A DNA stretch of 64,000 nucleotides from Phascolomyces articulosus (lineage: Eukaryota; Mucoromycota; Mucoromycetes; Mucorales; Lichtheimiaceae). The stretch covers positions 186,001 through 250,000 of the forward strand of contig JAIXMP010000006.1 of NCBI GenBank assembly GCA_025677815.1. Reading direction: 5' to 3'. A program made the translations under genes and the position numbers. Positions 47,268 through 62,910 of the stretch are shown piece after piece. The notes under the pieces were generated by a model that ran no database searches, had not been told where the DNA came from, and saw only the letters and a list, made by a program, of their open reading frames with translations. Position 1 is the first letter of the stretch. Each line of letters starts with the position of its first letter.

Positions 47268-50200
47268 ATGCCTGTTAATCTTATTCCAGGTGAATTCTCA
47301 CAGTTTACTATTGCTGTAGCTGTATTAAGTGGATTTATTGTATTTTTTGGTTATGTTTCCATGTTCCTCAAGGAACGTCTTTTTTTATCTGAAGCATGTA
47401 AGAACTAAAAGATCGACCGAATTAAAAAAAAAGAAATATATATCAATGATATCCAAAGAATCGGAGAAAAAAACCTAACCTTCCCCCCCACCATCCCTTT
47501 TATCTTACAATCACTCTCTCTCAACTCACTCACAACTCAAAAATGACAATGGTATAGTTGTGGCATTACTCGTCGGGATCATTGCCGGTCCATTGGTTTC
47601 AAATGGTATAAATCCTTATGGTTGGGATAATAATGATGAAATTACAAAACAATTAACTCGTTGTATTATTGCTATTCAGGTATTAAAAAAAAGAAAACTC
47701 TTCTTGTTCATATACTCTTTTGTATAGAAATGACAATTGTAAAACTCATTGAGCTTTTTTTTTTCTATTTATAGGTGATGGCAGTTGGAATTGAATTACC
47801 AAAGTAAATAATTACCTCATATATATAATATAAATAGATATATAAACGCACTTCGTCTTAAATACAATAGACTAACAAACAATAATGAATCGAATCATAA
47901 TAGACATTATCTTAAGAAAGAGTGGCTTACCATGTTCATGTTACTATTTCCCGTCATGTTATTCATGTGGCTAGTGAGCGGTTTATTTATTTACTTGTTG
48001 GTACCACCCATTAATTATGCAAGTAGATCAAATTTTGTGATTTTTATGCATTTTTTTTTTTGCGCTATTATTTTTGACGTGTGTGTGACTACTGAATTGA
48101 GATACTAACTTGATATATATTATTATTTCAATATAGCTCGAATCGTTAGTTATCGCTGCTTGTATTTGTCCAACTGATCCTGTAAGTATATATATATCTT
48201 TCTCTTATTATATCTATTCTTTTATTTGTTATTTATCAAATTTAATCATGGTTTGTTTTTTTGAGGAAAAAACAATCAATTCTTTTTCTCCTTATTTCAT
48301 GCATCATGATGGAAAACCCAACCATTTTTTTTTCTTGGCTTTTATTATTATTATATTCTCTTTCAACATTTTACATGGATAATGATAGTGATGATGGAGA
48401 TAGATATACTTTTTTTTTTCCTTCACCACCCCTATTTTTCTTGTGATTTGTGATCGACAGGGTGAAAAGAAAAAGGGAGATCATCCTATTGAAAAGAGAG
48501 AAAGAGGGGGGGGGTTATATCTATAAGAGGTGGAACAAGACAAACAGAAAATAATAATAGTTAGCCATGAGACTCAATTACATCTTATTTAGATACATTT
48601 AACTCATCACATCTACTTGTTTATTTGACTTTTCAATATAGATCTTAGCCAATTCGGTTGTCAAAGGAAGATTTGCAGAAAAGCATGTCCCTGCACATAT
48701 TAGAAATGCACTTTCTGCAGAAAGGTAAAATTAGGAGTTGTTGGTATGAGTGTGAGAGAGGGGGGCGGAATGGAAAGATCTACTACAATAGTAAAACAAG
48801 AAGAAGAAGAACTTTATAATAATATGAATGATAATGTTGTGGGACTAAACATTTTGTTAGTGGCGCCAATGATGGCTTAGGATTCCCATTCTTATTTCTT
48901 GCCATTTTTTTACTTGGTGAAGACAATGTAGGTGTTGCTATTGGAAAATGGATTTATGAAACATGTTTATTTCAAATCGCTTTGTCCTGTATTATTGGTA
49001 TCGTGGTGGGTTATGTCGCTCGTAAAATGTTACAATGGTCTGAACGACAGTAAGTCTAATTTTTATTCTCTTTTTTTTTTTTTTAAAAAAAAAATGATGA
49101 GGTTAGAGAGAGACCTTGCATCCACGTTTTTTTTATCTTATGCACACATGGAATCATTCACTCACATACATACATACATGTATTAACTCTTTTTTTTTAA
49201 TTATATATCATAAAAGTCATTTGATTGATAAACCATCATTCTTATCTTTTGCTATTGCTCTTTCTGTAAGTACCCCCATCATCATTATCATTTATTACTT
49301 CAAGATGATGTCTTTTTTTTTATTATTTAAGGACCATAATTATAAATGACTCATTCTTTGATGAAATTGACATGACACAATTATAGTTATTTTTAATGAG
49401 TATGACCGGATTTTCAGGAAGTGATGATGTATTGGCTTGTTTTGCAGCAGGAAATGCATTTTCTTGGGATGATTGGTTTAGAAAAGAAACCGAAGAAGCC
49501 CATTTTCAAGATGTGATTGATATGATGCTTAACTTGGCTATTTTTGTCTATATTGGCGCTATTATTGTAAGGAAATAATAATTCTATTTACTAGTAGATG
49601 AAAACGTTTTATATATTAATATCGTTTTAACATGATATCCTTTCTTTATTTTAAAAAAAATAGCCTTGGTGGTCATTTCATGACCCTAACTTGGGATTAA
49701 CTCCATGGCGATTAGTCGTGATTGCTATTCTCATCTTAGTATTCCGTCGTCTTCCCGTCGTTTTATTACTTAAACCAGTCATGCCAGCCATGAAAACATA
49801 CCGTGAAGCTGTCTTTAGTGGATGGTTTGGACCCATGGGTGTTGGTGCTGTTTTTTTATCTAAGATTGCCAAAGAAGAAATGGAACAAGTCTACCCTACC
49901 GCGGAAGGTCAACCATTACCTGTTGCAACCCAAATTATCAATCCTGTGGTCTTATTTATCGTCATGTCTTCTGTATTTGTACATGGCACAACGATTCCAT
50001 TATTTAAATTGGGAAAACGAATTCGAAGTCGTACACTTTCATTTGCTAGTACCAGTAGTAATCCAATGATTATGCGTATTCCAAAACTGGCATCAGGTGG
50101 AGGAAACGGAAGATCTGGACGTCGACATCATCATCATCATCACCCTTCTTCCAGAAGTCGAACTCAAAATAGTCCTGATTCATCCATGACTGAAACAGAA

Positions 50201-51004
50201 AGAAATACAAAGATCAATACTCCTCATCCACGTCATCATCATGATTCAGAAAGTAGTGAGGAAACCACCATTATTCAACCGGATTATACTATTGATATGC
50301 AACAAGCAGATTCATCGGATATTCCAGAAGAAGAATTTTTACCACCAGATGAAAATGATCCTTATTTACATCCGCATGGACATCATCCACCTATGACGAC
50401 AACTCGACCTTCAACACCCTCTACACCTTTAGAATCACAAATTCGATTTGTGGAACCTGTCAAACCACAAACACCTCAACAAAATGAAATCACTTCTGCA
50501 AATAGTCAACATCAACCACATAAAAAAAATTGGTTAGATAGAAGCCACCATCATCGTTCACACGCTTCTGAAGACGAATCATCCCATCCTCCAAAATCAA
50601 GTAACAATAGTACGAGTAAATTTCATATTTTCCGTGGAAAACATAAAAAGGCCCTACCTCCTCAATCTGAAAAAGAACCAGAAAAGCAATCGAATACAAG
50701 AGCAGAAAAAGCGTATCATATATCATCCACTCCTGGGATTGAGGTTTGGGAAGAAGATAATAATGTTATTATTGAAGATACACAAGAAAGTACACCTCCT
50801 ATTGTGATTAATAAGACCCAACAACCCAATTGGCGTGAAATTGTCAAACGGACTGTTCAAGAAAAACAACGAATCCTTCGTGGTGAATCACCTGATGTGA
50901 CAACTCATTCGGATGAATCTTTTTCATCTTCTTCGACTGCTACAAGTGCTAACAATAGTCATATAAATAACCTCGACGACGTAGAGAATAATAATCCATC
51001 ATAA
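47268..51004 (+). CDS. NHA1: Plasma-membrane Na+(K+)/H+ antiporter, NHA1/Sod2 family
   Basis: About 11 exons from ATG 47268 to stop 51004, estimated at 750-800 aa. The membrane domain has the fungal Nha1 signatures ALLVGIIAGP, AACICPTDP-ILANSVVKGRFAEKHVP, GANDGLGFPFLFLA, GFSGSDDVLACFAAGNAFSWDDW, and a final block of helices around GWFGPMGVGAVFLS. A hydrophilic tail of about 330 residues rich in His, Ser and Pro follows. The aspartates in PTDP and in the GSDD segment are the expected cation-binding positions. It exports sodium or potassium in exchange for protons. Several exons are tiny (VMAVGIELPK, for example), as often in this window. The start is fixed by the N-terminal MPVNLIPGEFSQFTIAVAVL helix. 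Confidence 0.9.
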
Positions 51005-51614
51005 CCTTAACGACATTTTTTAGATTACTTCACCTCTGTCACTTTCCTCCTCATTCTCTCGTATCATCCTCTTCTAGCTCCCTTTTATTATTTTCATACT
51101 ATTTTGCTACTTGTTTATAGCATTTTTTTTATCCACATTCTATATACTATATTGCTACTATTACTACTATTACTCTACCCCCCTACAATACTGTACAGGA
51201 AAAAAAATATATACTGAAAAAAAAAATAAACCCTGTTTTTTAGAAAAAAAATGAAAGCTACGAACATGTGTGTGTCGTAGTTTGTACTGGATTAAGAAAC
51301 CCTTTTTATTATTTTGAAATAAGAAAAAAAAATAGTAAATCATATATATCTCTAAGCATGTCACTTGAAGGGGGAGAAGTGGGAGGTTGGGGAAAAAACG
51401 TGCGAATAATGATATATAGAGATGAGGATGATAAGTCCAAGGAGGACAACATGTAGAAGACGAAGAAAAAAAAAAGGGGGGGGGGCATAAAATTATGCGT
51501 ATTTTTATGCTTGCGTGGAAGTGTTCGTGCGTTTGCGTTTGTGAGTAGAAAATATGAGGAAATTATGTGTGTGTGTGTTTTTTTGCGAAAAATATATACA
51601 ATAAGTAGTGTGAT
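51005..51614. other. Intergenic between convergent NHA1 and NUP96
   Basis: 3' flanks of both genes; T-rich at the left, then a long G run (about 51477-51486) and GTGTGTGTG. No gene. Confidence 0.5.
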
Positions 51615-53292
51615 TTAAAGTGATTGTGCAATCGATGGGGTATCTTTTTTAAATGTTAATGACTTTTGCCATGCTTCTTCAGCTTCTTTAATCCAACTGA
51701 CAGGTATGTTATATTCGTTTGCAATGAATGGAGAACGGGAAAGAATCGATACCACCATCTCTTTGCTATATATGTATATATAATAAAATAGATGTTCTAT
51801 ATGAATACCTTAAAAATCAAAACCTCCCACTCTCCACAATGTACCATCTTCAATTTTTTTCCTTCTCTTACCTTGATGTAAATAATGATGAAAAAAGAGC
51901 CCATTCTGATAATCCAATAGCTTGTAAATCAGTACACCATCGTCTCATGATATCTGTAATCATGGTAGTTGATAATTCATCTCGAAACGAAATCACAAAC
52001 CGCCATGCTAATCGAGAAGGCCATGCTGTGATATGTACCGTATCCAATTTTTGATTATTATACGTACGTTGCCACCACCATTGAATGGCATTATACCATG
52101 GAGAAGCATCGCGTTCTTTACGTGATGTAATCGATAATGTCAACTCTTTCTCATTCTTGTTATTATCGTCATTCTTGATATATTTAGTATCTTTAATATA
52201 CCGTCCAATCAAAGTATCCAATGGATCTTCACCTGATCGCGTTTTTCCATACAAAATATAAAGCACCAATGCTTGTTTCCAATCCAATCCATGTATTAAT
52301 GTTAAATCTGTTTCTCCACAAAGAGCTTGCCAGATCTTTGCCTGATACACACTCATTTTCTTTTTTTTCCCATCTTTTGTATTTTTTGATTCGATGTTGA
52401 CGCGTTGTTTCAATGCATTGTTGGGTGATAAAGGACTAGATAAAAACAAAGCCAATGTATAATCATCTTGTTGCATGGCCATCGTTGTGGCTTCTTGAAT
52501 ACGTCCAAAAGTCATAGCAGTAAAAATAGGGGCATACGGATCCTTGGGTTCGGTCTTTTTGCAGGTTTGAATGGCTGTATCGGCATGCGTAGACACGGTT
52601 TGAATCAACCATTGTTTGAAATCCATGGCTTGTTGATGAGCCAAAGCGGATGAACTCGTTGTGGTGGATTTATTTGTAAGTGTTCGACAGGGTTCAAATA
52701 AAATAGTACATAATCGCCAACCTTGTTGTTCATAATGAGCTAGTTGTGAAAATTCAGTCAGTTTTAAATAAGGTGTCCATGACGCATGCGATGCTAAGGT
52801 CGGGTATGGAACGTGTTGAAGAACTTGAATCGTTGTATCGTTTTTAACAAGTGCCATGGTGGATTCGTAAAGAGTTCGACGCTGTTTTATTGTATTTGCA
52901 TTATGTGTGAGAGAAATTACTTTTTTTTTTCATTGGTTTTTTCTTTCGCATAAATGCGGGTCCAATTATAATAAAAATAAAAAAAGAGACCAAGAATTCT
53001 CTACCTTGTTGCGTTTTTGTTGTGTTAATGTTAATGGTTTTTCCGCTACAGGACTATATTCATTGGAAGGTTGAGGTGATGGAGACGAATCGGAATCATA
53101 CGGTAATGACGTTGGACTAAATCATTTGCATAATAATAAAAGAATTATTATTGGATGGGCGAGTTCATCTAAAAAAAAACATGAACGTTCTATATGTATA
53201 TACCTATCAAGAATCTTTGTTTTCTTTTTTATTACATCTTCTACTGCTGTTTCTTCTGAATGGTTACGTTTTTTTATGGTGGGTGAAAGCAT
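51615..53292 (-). CDS. NUP96: Nucleoporin Nup96/Nup145C-like, stand-alone and short
   Basis: Four exons (53292-53204, 53116-53005, 52881-51872, 51765-51615) give 453 aa. After about 65 disordered residues comes the Nup96 helical solenoid: APIFTAMTFGRIQEATTMAM, DDYTLALFLSSPLS, the characteristic GLDWKQALVLYILYG, and the end SKEMVVSILSRSPFIANEYN, then IPVSWIKEAEEAWQ. Nup96 is a scaffold subunit of the Y-complex of the nuclear pore. The protein is well below yeast Nup145C (about 710 aa) and human Nup96 (about 900 aa); I do not see a Sec13-binding N-terminal segment. It follows NUP98 directly on the same strand, 402 bp away. The last exon (about 50 aa) is separated by a 106-nt intron. Confidence 0.82.
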
Positions 53293-53694
53293 TTTTTTTT
53301 ATTTAAAATGGGGGAACAAGAAAGTATAATAGCAACATTCAGAGAGAAAGATTTCGAAAATCAAAAGTGTCGGTGTGACTTAATTTCAATATGATTTTTT
53401 TAATTTCTTTATTTTAAAAAGTTGCCTTTGGGTAAAAAAAAAAGAGGTTGTGTGTGTGTGCTGTCTGTTATGTGTTGCGCTTGAGGTTGGATAATAAAAA
53501 ATAGGTGGGAAAGGGATGAGGGGAAGGGAAGACTATACTAAACTAAGAGTGTGTGTGTTGATATAGAGAGAGAATAGCTGATAAATTTCTTTTTTTATAA
53601 TGAAGTTGTTGTAGTTGTGAATGTATATAAATGTGTGTAATCGTGTGGTAGTGTGTGTGGAATATAAGATAGAAAAAAAAAACTCTTGTATTAT
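53293..53694. promoter_or_regulatory. NUP98-NUP96 intergenic region
   Basis: 402 bp separate the NUP98 stop from the NUP96 start. They include GTGTGTGTG runs and an A/T-rich stretch reading CT-rich toward the NUP96 ATG. There is no open frame linking the two genes. Confidence 0.55.
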
Positions 53695-56600
53695 TTAAAA
53701 GAATTCCACTTTAAATGTCCAAGTACCGGTTTCAACAGTATAACTAACAAATTCAACACCTTGTCGATTACGCAGTTTATCAAGGAAATTCTTGAAACGA
53801 GGATGTTCAGGATCCTTGATAGGTTTTTTGGTTTCCTTGTCCACTGCATAACAATTTTCTAGTTTGACGGTAGCTGGGACATTCAATGCTGTGCCTTTAG
53901 GTGCCTTGGTATTTTCATCAGGATAAATCACCACACTCTTTTCTTCAAGAATCACAATGGTGCCCATAATATCATGCAGATCCAAATTGGATAAATCCAC
54001 AGGTTCATTGAATCGAACTTCACCGTAACCACGACGGCCTACCATGAAATTTTCAACTTGTTTGAGTTCTTCTTTAGTCATGGATTGCAACGTTTCAAGG
54101 GTGGGGGAGGAGTAATAGCCTTGACTGGTGGTGGCAGCAGTATACGCTGTGTTGGAAACAAATTTGCTTGATGAGCTACTGCTTTCAGCACGGGTCAATG
54201 GAGAAGTAGCGGAGGAGGAAGTTTCTGCTTGAGATAATGAAGAGGTCGTAGAAGCAAGTGTTGCCATGGATTCCTTCTTTTCTCGTTCAATTTCTTTCTT
54301 TCGTGCCATCATTTCTAATGTGGGATCAAACATGACAGAAGATTTTTCTCCCTTTTTGTTCAAGAGAGAAGCAATATCGGCGGTATCCACATCCTTATCA
54401 AAGACGAGTTTCTTGTTGGCTGCGCGTGAAGAAAAGGCATTGGGCCCAAGGACGGCATCGTCACTCAAACCTTCAAGTGAGCTCATACGTTTACCAGGGG
54501 AGGTTCGACCGGAAGAACCAAGAGAGAAACCACGCAACTTGATCTTGGAAACGACACGAGGTGCCATGGGTCGATGAGGAGCTGTTGGTTTTTTGCTTGA
54601 ATCCAAAGCAACAGCACTAGGGCCAGGTTTAGCTCCAGCAGCAGGAGCCGTCACCTTAGTTGTATCAAAGAGAGGGTTAGAACCATAAGGTTTGTTATCG
54701 ACTGTAGCAATCATGGGCTGTTGTTGTTGACCTGGTTGAAGACCCGTAGCACCAAAAGAGGTTAATCCACCTGTGGCTGGCAATGTAAAACTGTTAGTAC
54801 CAGCGGGTTGTTGTGCACCGAATCCACCAAATCCACCTGTGGTAGCGCCTGCTGGATTATTGAATAAACTGGTAGTACCTAATCCACCAGTAGCTGGTTT
54901 TTGATTAAAGAGACTGCTTGATCCAAAACCACCTGTGGCTCCTGCAGTACCTGTTGCACCAAATCCACCTGTAGCGCCCGCTTGTCCTCCACCAAAGAGA
55001 GGTGTGGTAGTAGCGGGTTTATTGGCACCGAAAAGATTGGTTTGTTGTGCTCCCGTTGCACCGAATCCACCGGTGGCAGGTGTACTGGAAGCGCCAAAAC
55101 CTCCTCCTCCAAAACCACCTGTGGCAGCGGGTTGAGCACCTGGTGTGTTGAATGAAAAAGAAGTTGCTGGTTTGCTTGTGGCTGTTGCTCCAAAACCACC
55201 AGCGCCAAATCCACCTGTAGTGGCACCAAATCCACCAGTGGCTGTTGTACCTGCAGGTTTAGCACCGAATCCACTAAATCCGCCTGCTGCTGGTTGTTGT
55301 TGATTTGCTTGTCCAAAACCACCTGTGGCTGCACCTGCTCCGAATGCTGGTGTTGCTGTTGTTGCTCCAAATCCACCAGTGGCGGGTTGACTTGTACCTA
55401 GAGAAATATAGAGAAAAATGACGCTTTGTTATCAAAATGTTTCTTTTTTTTGGGGAGAAGAGGGGGATTTTCATTCCAGATGATTCTTTCTATTTACCGA
55501 ACAAAGGTTTTGCAGCATTACCTGCGGCAGCACCGAACCCTCCAGTAGCACCGAAACCACCAGTAGCACCACTAGCAGCACCGAAACCACCTGTTGCACC
55601 TGCACCAAAACCGCCTGTAGCTGTCGAACCAAATCCTGTTCCACCTGCGGCAGGTTGCTGTTGTTGTTGACCAAATAAACCGGTGCCAGTATTAGCACCA
55701 AAGGCGCCTGTAGTTTGTGGTTGTTGAGGTTGACCAAATGCATTGGTTCCTGAAGATTGACCAAAAGGTGTTGAAGCCGCACCCGCAGCAGGTTGACCAA
55801 ATCCACCACCCGTAGCACCGGTACCAAATCCACCTGGAGTGGCTCCTGCTCCAAATCCTCCCGCACTTGCTCCTGCTGCACCGGAATTCTTTCGGTTTTG
55901 TGCATAATCTTGTAATCGTAATTCTTCTAACGAATAGTTTCGATATTGTGGCATGGCCGTAATAGTTTGGAAAAAGTTGTTTGTACCCGTAGCAATATCA
56001 CGATCGGTGGTGGCTGTAAAATCAGCTACGGCTGTACCTTGATTGGCACCACCGGCAGCACCTGCACCAAAAGCAGATCCTCCAGCAGCTCCCATGCCTC
56101 CACCAAATGCTGATTGTTGTTGACCTCCACCAAAGGCATTGGTGCCTGTGTTTGCTCCGCCTCCAAACACACCACCGGCTGTTGATGTAGCAGGTGCACC
56201 GAATGCACTTGTACGGCTTTGTCCAAAGAGACCACCGCCACTTGCTTGGGTATTTGCTCCAGCACCGAATCCTGTTGTTGTGGGTGTCGAGGCTAATAAA
56301 AAATATATAAAAAAAACATGAATCAGTCAATCTATTCTTCCTTTTCCTTTCTCACTTTTCCCTCTCTCTAAACGCTTATCAGTGACTTACCAGCACCAAA
56401 TCCACCTCCACCAAAACCTGTCGATTGTTGTTGTTGGGCTCCTATATAAAATGCAACGAGAAAAAAAAAGTTATCAGAATACATTCATTCAATGACATAT
56501 TTTGATAGAGTAGAGGAGGAAAAAAACATAAAAGGATCCTCCCTTTCGTTTGCCTTCCACTTTTTTTTTATATATAAAAAACAAAATCGTACCTGAACCA

Positions 56601-57131
56601 AATGCTGACGATCCGCCAAATGCAGATGGTCTAGCTTGACCAAAAGCTGATCCAGTGTTTGCTCCGAAACCTAAATTATGTCCTGTTGGCATGGATTTTC
56701 AAAAACGAATAACAAATAAAAAAAAAAAATAGAGAGACCAATGAATGGTCTATATAAGAATTCAAAAATCAAAAGAAATGAATTTTTACCAGTTGAACCT
56801 CCCGAGCCAAATGCACTTGGTTGTGCAGATTGACCAAAAGCTCCGGTTGATGTATTACCACCTGCTCCAAACGCGCCTCCAGTGGATGTCGATCCAAATC
56901 CTAATTTGTTTTTTTTTTTTTAAAAAAAAAGGTATTATTAATATCATTATTTTTGATTTGATTGAACTCAAATAATAAAAAGGAGACCATTTTTTTTCAT
57001 TTACCACCACCTCCACCAAATGGTGAAGCTTGTTGTTGTTGAGGTTGCTGTTGTCCAAAGACAGAAGACTGTTGTTGCTGTGGTTGTTGACCGAAACCAC
57101 CCGTTCCACCAAACGCACTTTTGCCAAACAT
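53695..57131 (-). CDS. NUP98: FG nucleoporin Nup98 (Nup116/Nup145N family)
   Basis: About seven exons from ATG 57131 to stop 53695, roughly 960 aa. The N-terminal two-thirds are GLFG/FG repeats rich in Gly, Ala, Thr and Gln (MFGKSAFGG; GGLFGQ; ATGGFGA units). They are interrupted by a GLEBS motif, MPQYRNYSLEELRLQDY (about 55905-55955), which binds the export factor Gle2/Rae1. A linker with RVVSKIKLRGFS follows, then the autoproteolytic-type C-terminal domain (RRGYGEVRFNEPVDL; MGTIVILEEKSVVIYP; GVEFVSYTVETGTWTFKV). In fused homologues cleavage occurs at His-Phe-Ser. Here the protein ends EFF-stop, so there is nothing to cleave and the His is replaced. It is the permeability-barrier and mRNA-export nucleoporin. 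Confidence 0.92.
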
Positions 57132-57792
57132 TATGTTTAGAGGGTTAAAGAGACAAAAAGAAAAAAAAAAAGCAACAAAAAAAAAAAAAACGCGTTGTAG
57201 CTATCTCCTATATGTTTTTTTTTCCTTGAGAAAAAAAGTCCGCAGCAAAATGTGAAGTGAACTTTCTACGCTGCGACGACATGACCACAAAAAAAAACCT
57301 GCCCACACATTGGTGTCCTTTTTGCATTGATCTTTTGGCTGCCATCTGAAAATAACAATATCTGTCGTTTATTATTATATTTGTTGCTATGGTTATTATA
57401 ATTATGAATTCTTCTTTATTAGACAATCAATATTGTATAAAGATATAAAGAAATTGATCCATTTTAAAATGGATTTAGAAACAAATAATATAGTTCAACC
57501 GTAGTCAAATTTTCTAAAAGATGTATAAATATGATAAAAAATAGATCATTATATGTAAGTTACCAAAAGGTATATTTATATTAATAAACACAACAAGATA
57601 GTTGCATTATTTTTTTTTACCTAAATATACTTGCTTGTCCTGTCTTGGTACTACGCACTAAGTAAAATTCTCGTTCTATTCAGATCTGTAATTCAAAAGG
57701 GAAATACATATATTCGTTCCTCTCCCTTCTAGAAACCTTTTTTTTATATATATTTTTTTCTTCTTTTCTCTCGTTTATTTCTTTCCATTTCA
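57132..57792. promoter_or_regulatory. Divergent promoter region, NUP98 / CEG1
   Basis: 661 bp between divergent starts. An ORF at 57208-57426 lacks motifs and is not called. The CEG1 side ends in a CT-rich tract. Confidence 0.5.
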
Positions 57793-59643
57793 ATGAACCA
57801 TAGTACCGTTCCTAATATTCCTGGAATCCCGGTCAAAGATGATCGGTTTTTACGAGAAAAAGTTACAAAGTTATTACAAATGCGTAATTACAGGTTGCCT
57901 ATCCATATACATATTTTTCTTCTTCTTCTCTAAAAAGTATAATATAAAATCTGATCAAAAAATACAATTTGTTCTCATTTGAACACTTTAGATTTCCAGG
58001 TGCACAACCTGTAAGTTTTGGTGCTGCACAATTGGATGAACTTGAAAAAGAAGAGTATGTTTTATTTTTCTGTTTTGTTATTATTACTTTTCTTGTCATG
58101 GGGGGAAATAATAAATTCATTCCAAAAACACGCGTGTATAAAAAAGTTTCTAAATTGTTGTCTCTTCAGTTACTACGTAGCTGAAAAATCAGATGGTGTA
58201 CGATGCTTAGCATTACTTCTTGTCGACGAATATAAAGATCACAAAGTTTATTTGGTATTGAAGAAACACGTTTTTATTCTATTTATATATATTCATGTCG
58301 TTGTGCCCAATGTTAACCTTGGATTGAGGGACACAATCTATTTTAGTTTGATCGGAAAAGTAACTTTCACGTCGTTGACAATATCCGATTCCCAATCCCA
58401 CAAGATCCTCATTTTAGAAAATGTCATACGGACACTATTATTGATGGTGAATTTGTTTTAGATACTGAACCTGACGGAAGGGTTAGTAATATATAAATGG
58501 GAAAAAAATCGATTTTGAGTTGGTTGGTTATTTTTATGATTCGACTTTTTTTTTGGATTTATGTCAATAAGCTTACCAAAATGAACTCTAATCTTTATAA
58601 ATGTATGAACTTTCTATAGACTCAATTACGATTCTTATTATTCGACTGTCTTGTGATTGCTCAAAAGTTATTAACAACAAGAGATTTAATGAAACGATTG
58701 GGTGTGCGTATCGATACACTTTTGTCCAATTGTTGGGTACACAAGCAAATAGGCTCATTCTATATATATTTATATTTATAGTATCTGCGCAATGATGTAA
58801 TACGTCCACATCATGCCATGTTGAAAAAGAATCCACATATGGTCAAACATCAACCATTTAGTGTAGAATTCAAAGAACAACAATTTACATACCATCTCGA
58901 CACTGTATTCAAGCAGATCATTCCTGCGTTGAAACATGGGAATGATGGTCTTATATTCACATCTGTGGATGCACCTTATGCATTAGGAACTTCTGAAAAA
59001 ATGTAAGTTATGAAACCATGGTATCCTAAAAAGACAACAAAAAAAATAGAGGAGAACACCCATTCTTAAATCATATACTTTTTTAACTATAAAACAGGAT
59101 CAAATGGAAACCTCTCAATGAAAACTCGATTGATTTCAAAGTAGATTTAAAATTTCCTGGTAGTTCAACAATTCCAGGTGTCCCTGATTTGACAGCAAAA
59201 CCTCGTGTCAATCTTTTAGTATGGCAAGGAGATGATCGGTATGAATATTTTAACGAACTTGGTATCACAGAAATGGAATGGAAACAAACCTTTGGTAATA
59301 ACCCACGTAAAATGGATGGTCGGATCATTGAATGTAATTATGATCCAGAAATTCAAGAGAAATTGAATTTACCATCACCATGGCGATTTATGCGTTACCG
59401 TGACGATAAACCGGATGGAAATCATAAAAGTACAGTTTCTAAAGTACTTGAAAGTATTCGAGATGCTGTATCACAAGAAGAGGTAAAGAATCATTGGATT
59501 GCCCTTTTTGATATATAGAAAGATGAAAGTATTTATTGATCTATATTTTTTTCACGTGCTTGCACAATTAGTTGATTGAAAGAATTCCAAGGATACGGGA
59601 TGCATGGTTTGAAAGAAAGAAACAGCAAGAGGAAAGTGACTAG
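57793..59643 (+). CDS. CEG1: mRNA capping enzyme guanylyltransferase
   Basis: Eight exons (57793-57893, 57992-58054, 58170-58254, 58347-58481, 58620-58703, 58782-59002, 59098-59482, 59572-59643) give about 381 aa, near S. pombe Pce1 (about 400). Nucleotidyltransferase motifs appear in order: I EKSDGVR (Lys forms the GMP adduct), III IDGEFV, IIIa FLLFDCLV, IV DGLIFTSVDAPY, V IKWKP, VI WRFMRYRDDKPDGNH. The OB-fold region starts near VNLLVWQGDD. The enzyme transfers GMP to the diphosphate end of nascent RNA polymerase II transcripts. No triphosphatase domain is fused, so, as in other fungi, the cap is made by separate subunits. Exon phases were checked one by one. Confidence 0.94.
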
Positions 59644-59905
59644 AATTTATTAAAAAAAAACCACAAAATGCATGATGCATATTTCTACTACTTTTGTACG
59701 ACACGCACAGACCAATCAACCTATACAATCACAACAACAAAAACACATATTACATATATATATAACACATATACACAGCACTAACCGGATTTATACACAA
59801 ATACATATTCACAACCGTCCACTTATATTCACAACACATATATAGCACAAACACATCCATTTCACTATATTTTATCATCACACAAGTTTTTTTTTTATTT
59901 TTCAT

Positions 59906-62194
<2,289 letters not shown>

Positions 62195-62378
62195 TTTGCT
62201 TTATAAAAATATATATCTGGTTGACAAGAAAAGCAAAGAAAAAAAAAATTTAAAACTTTGTATGACGGGATGTGAAATAATGTGGGTTTGCAGCATTGAG
62301 GCGAATAATGCATATTTGCATCATGTAATAAATTGGATTTCTATTATTCTACTTGTCGCAAAAATTCTTCTAAGTATC

Positions 62379-62910
62379 TTACACTAGTGCAAGTAATTTG
62401 CCATTTTTTCTTAACCTTAATATGAAAGCCAAAAGTACAGGGATACCATGAAGTCCACCACTAATCAGCTGGAACGGTAAAAAGGAAGCAGCACCAACGT
62501 TCGCATTAGTGGTTACTAAAAAGCAAGTTACTGGCACTAACAAGAAGTACAGGATCCACAATATCGAAGAGTATAGCAAAATTTATTGCGCTTGGGTATT
62601 AACCCAAGCCAACAATAACGATACTGGATGTTACGAGAGAGTCTATAATATCCCCACGAAGACAATGGTGAGTAACACAATTCTTAACTGATTCTTGGTT
62701 CCTAGTCCGTATATGTTTTTGAATATATTATTATACTGCATACAGATTCACTGCTGGATGAATCCCATAAAAGAATCCGTACATTATGGTAAAGCCTACG
62801 GGACAGACAAAGTTGTTTGAAGGCACCCAAACAACTAAAACCGATAATGATGTAGTTACCATGCTCAATATAAACATATTTCTAAGCATCTAATACGATA
62901 TACCATTATC
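62379..62910 (-). pseudogene. Truncated MFS (monocarboxylate-transporter-like) pseudogene
   Basis: Two exon-like pieces match the last two exons of the gene starting at 63429: MFILSMVTTSLSV...MYGFFYG, and a 3' exon ending LRLRKNGKLLALV where the neighbour ends KLQMNRKLFAKV. A TAG interrupts the first piece where the neighbour has Ile, and a TAA replaces the Lys of GLDKYP in the second. No earlier exons were found in 62911-63428, so it appears to be a 3' fragment of a tandem duplicate that has decayed. Confidence 0.65.

Noticed and set aside
50120..50145. CAT repeat in NHA1 as a possible array
   Set aside because: It is a coding poly-His run, not a CRISPR or regulatory repeat.
54935..56321. 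Pro/Ala-rich plus-strand frames
   Set aside because: Antisense shadows of the NUP98 FG repeats; repetitive codons keep several frames open.
57208..57426. Small minus-strand ORF between NUP98 and CEG1
   Set aside because: No recognisable domain, and it sits in a divergent promoter.
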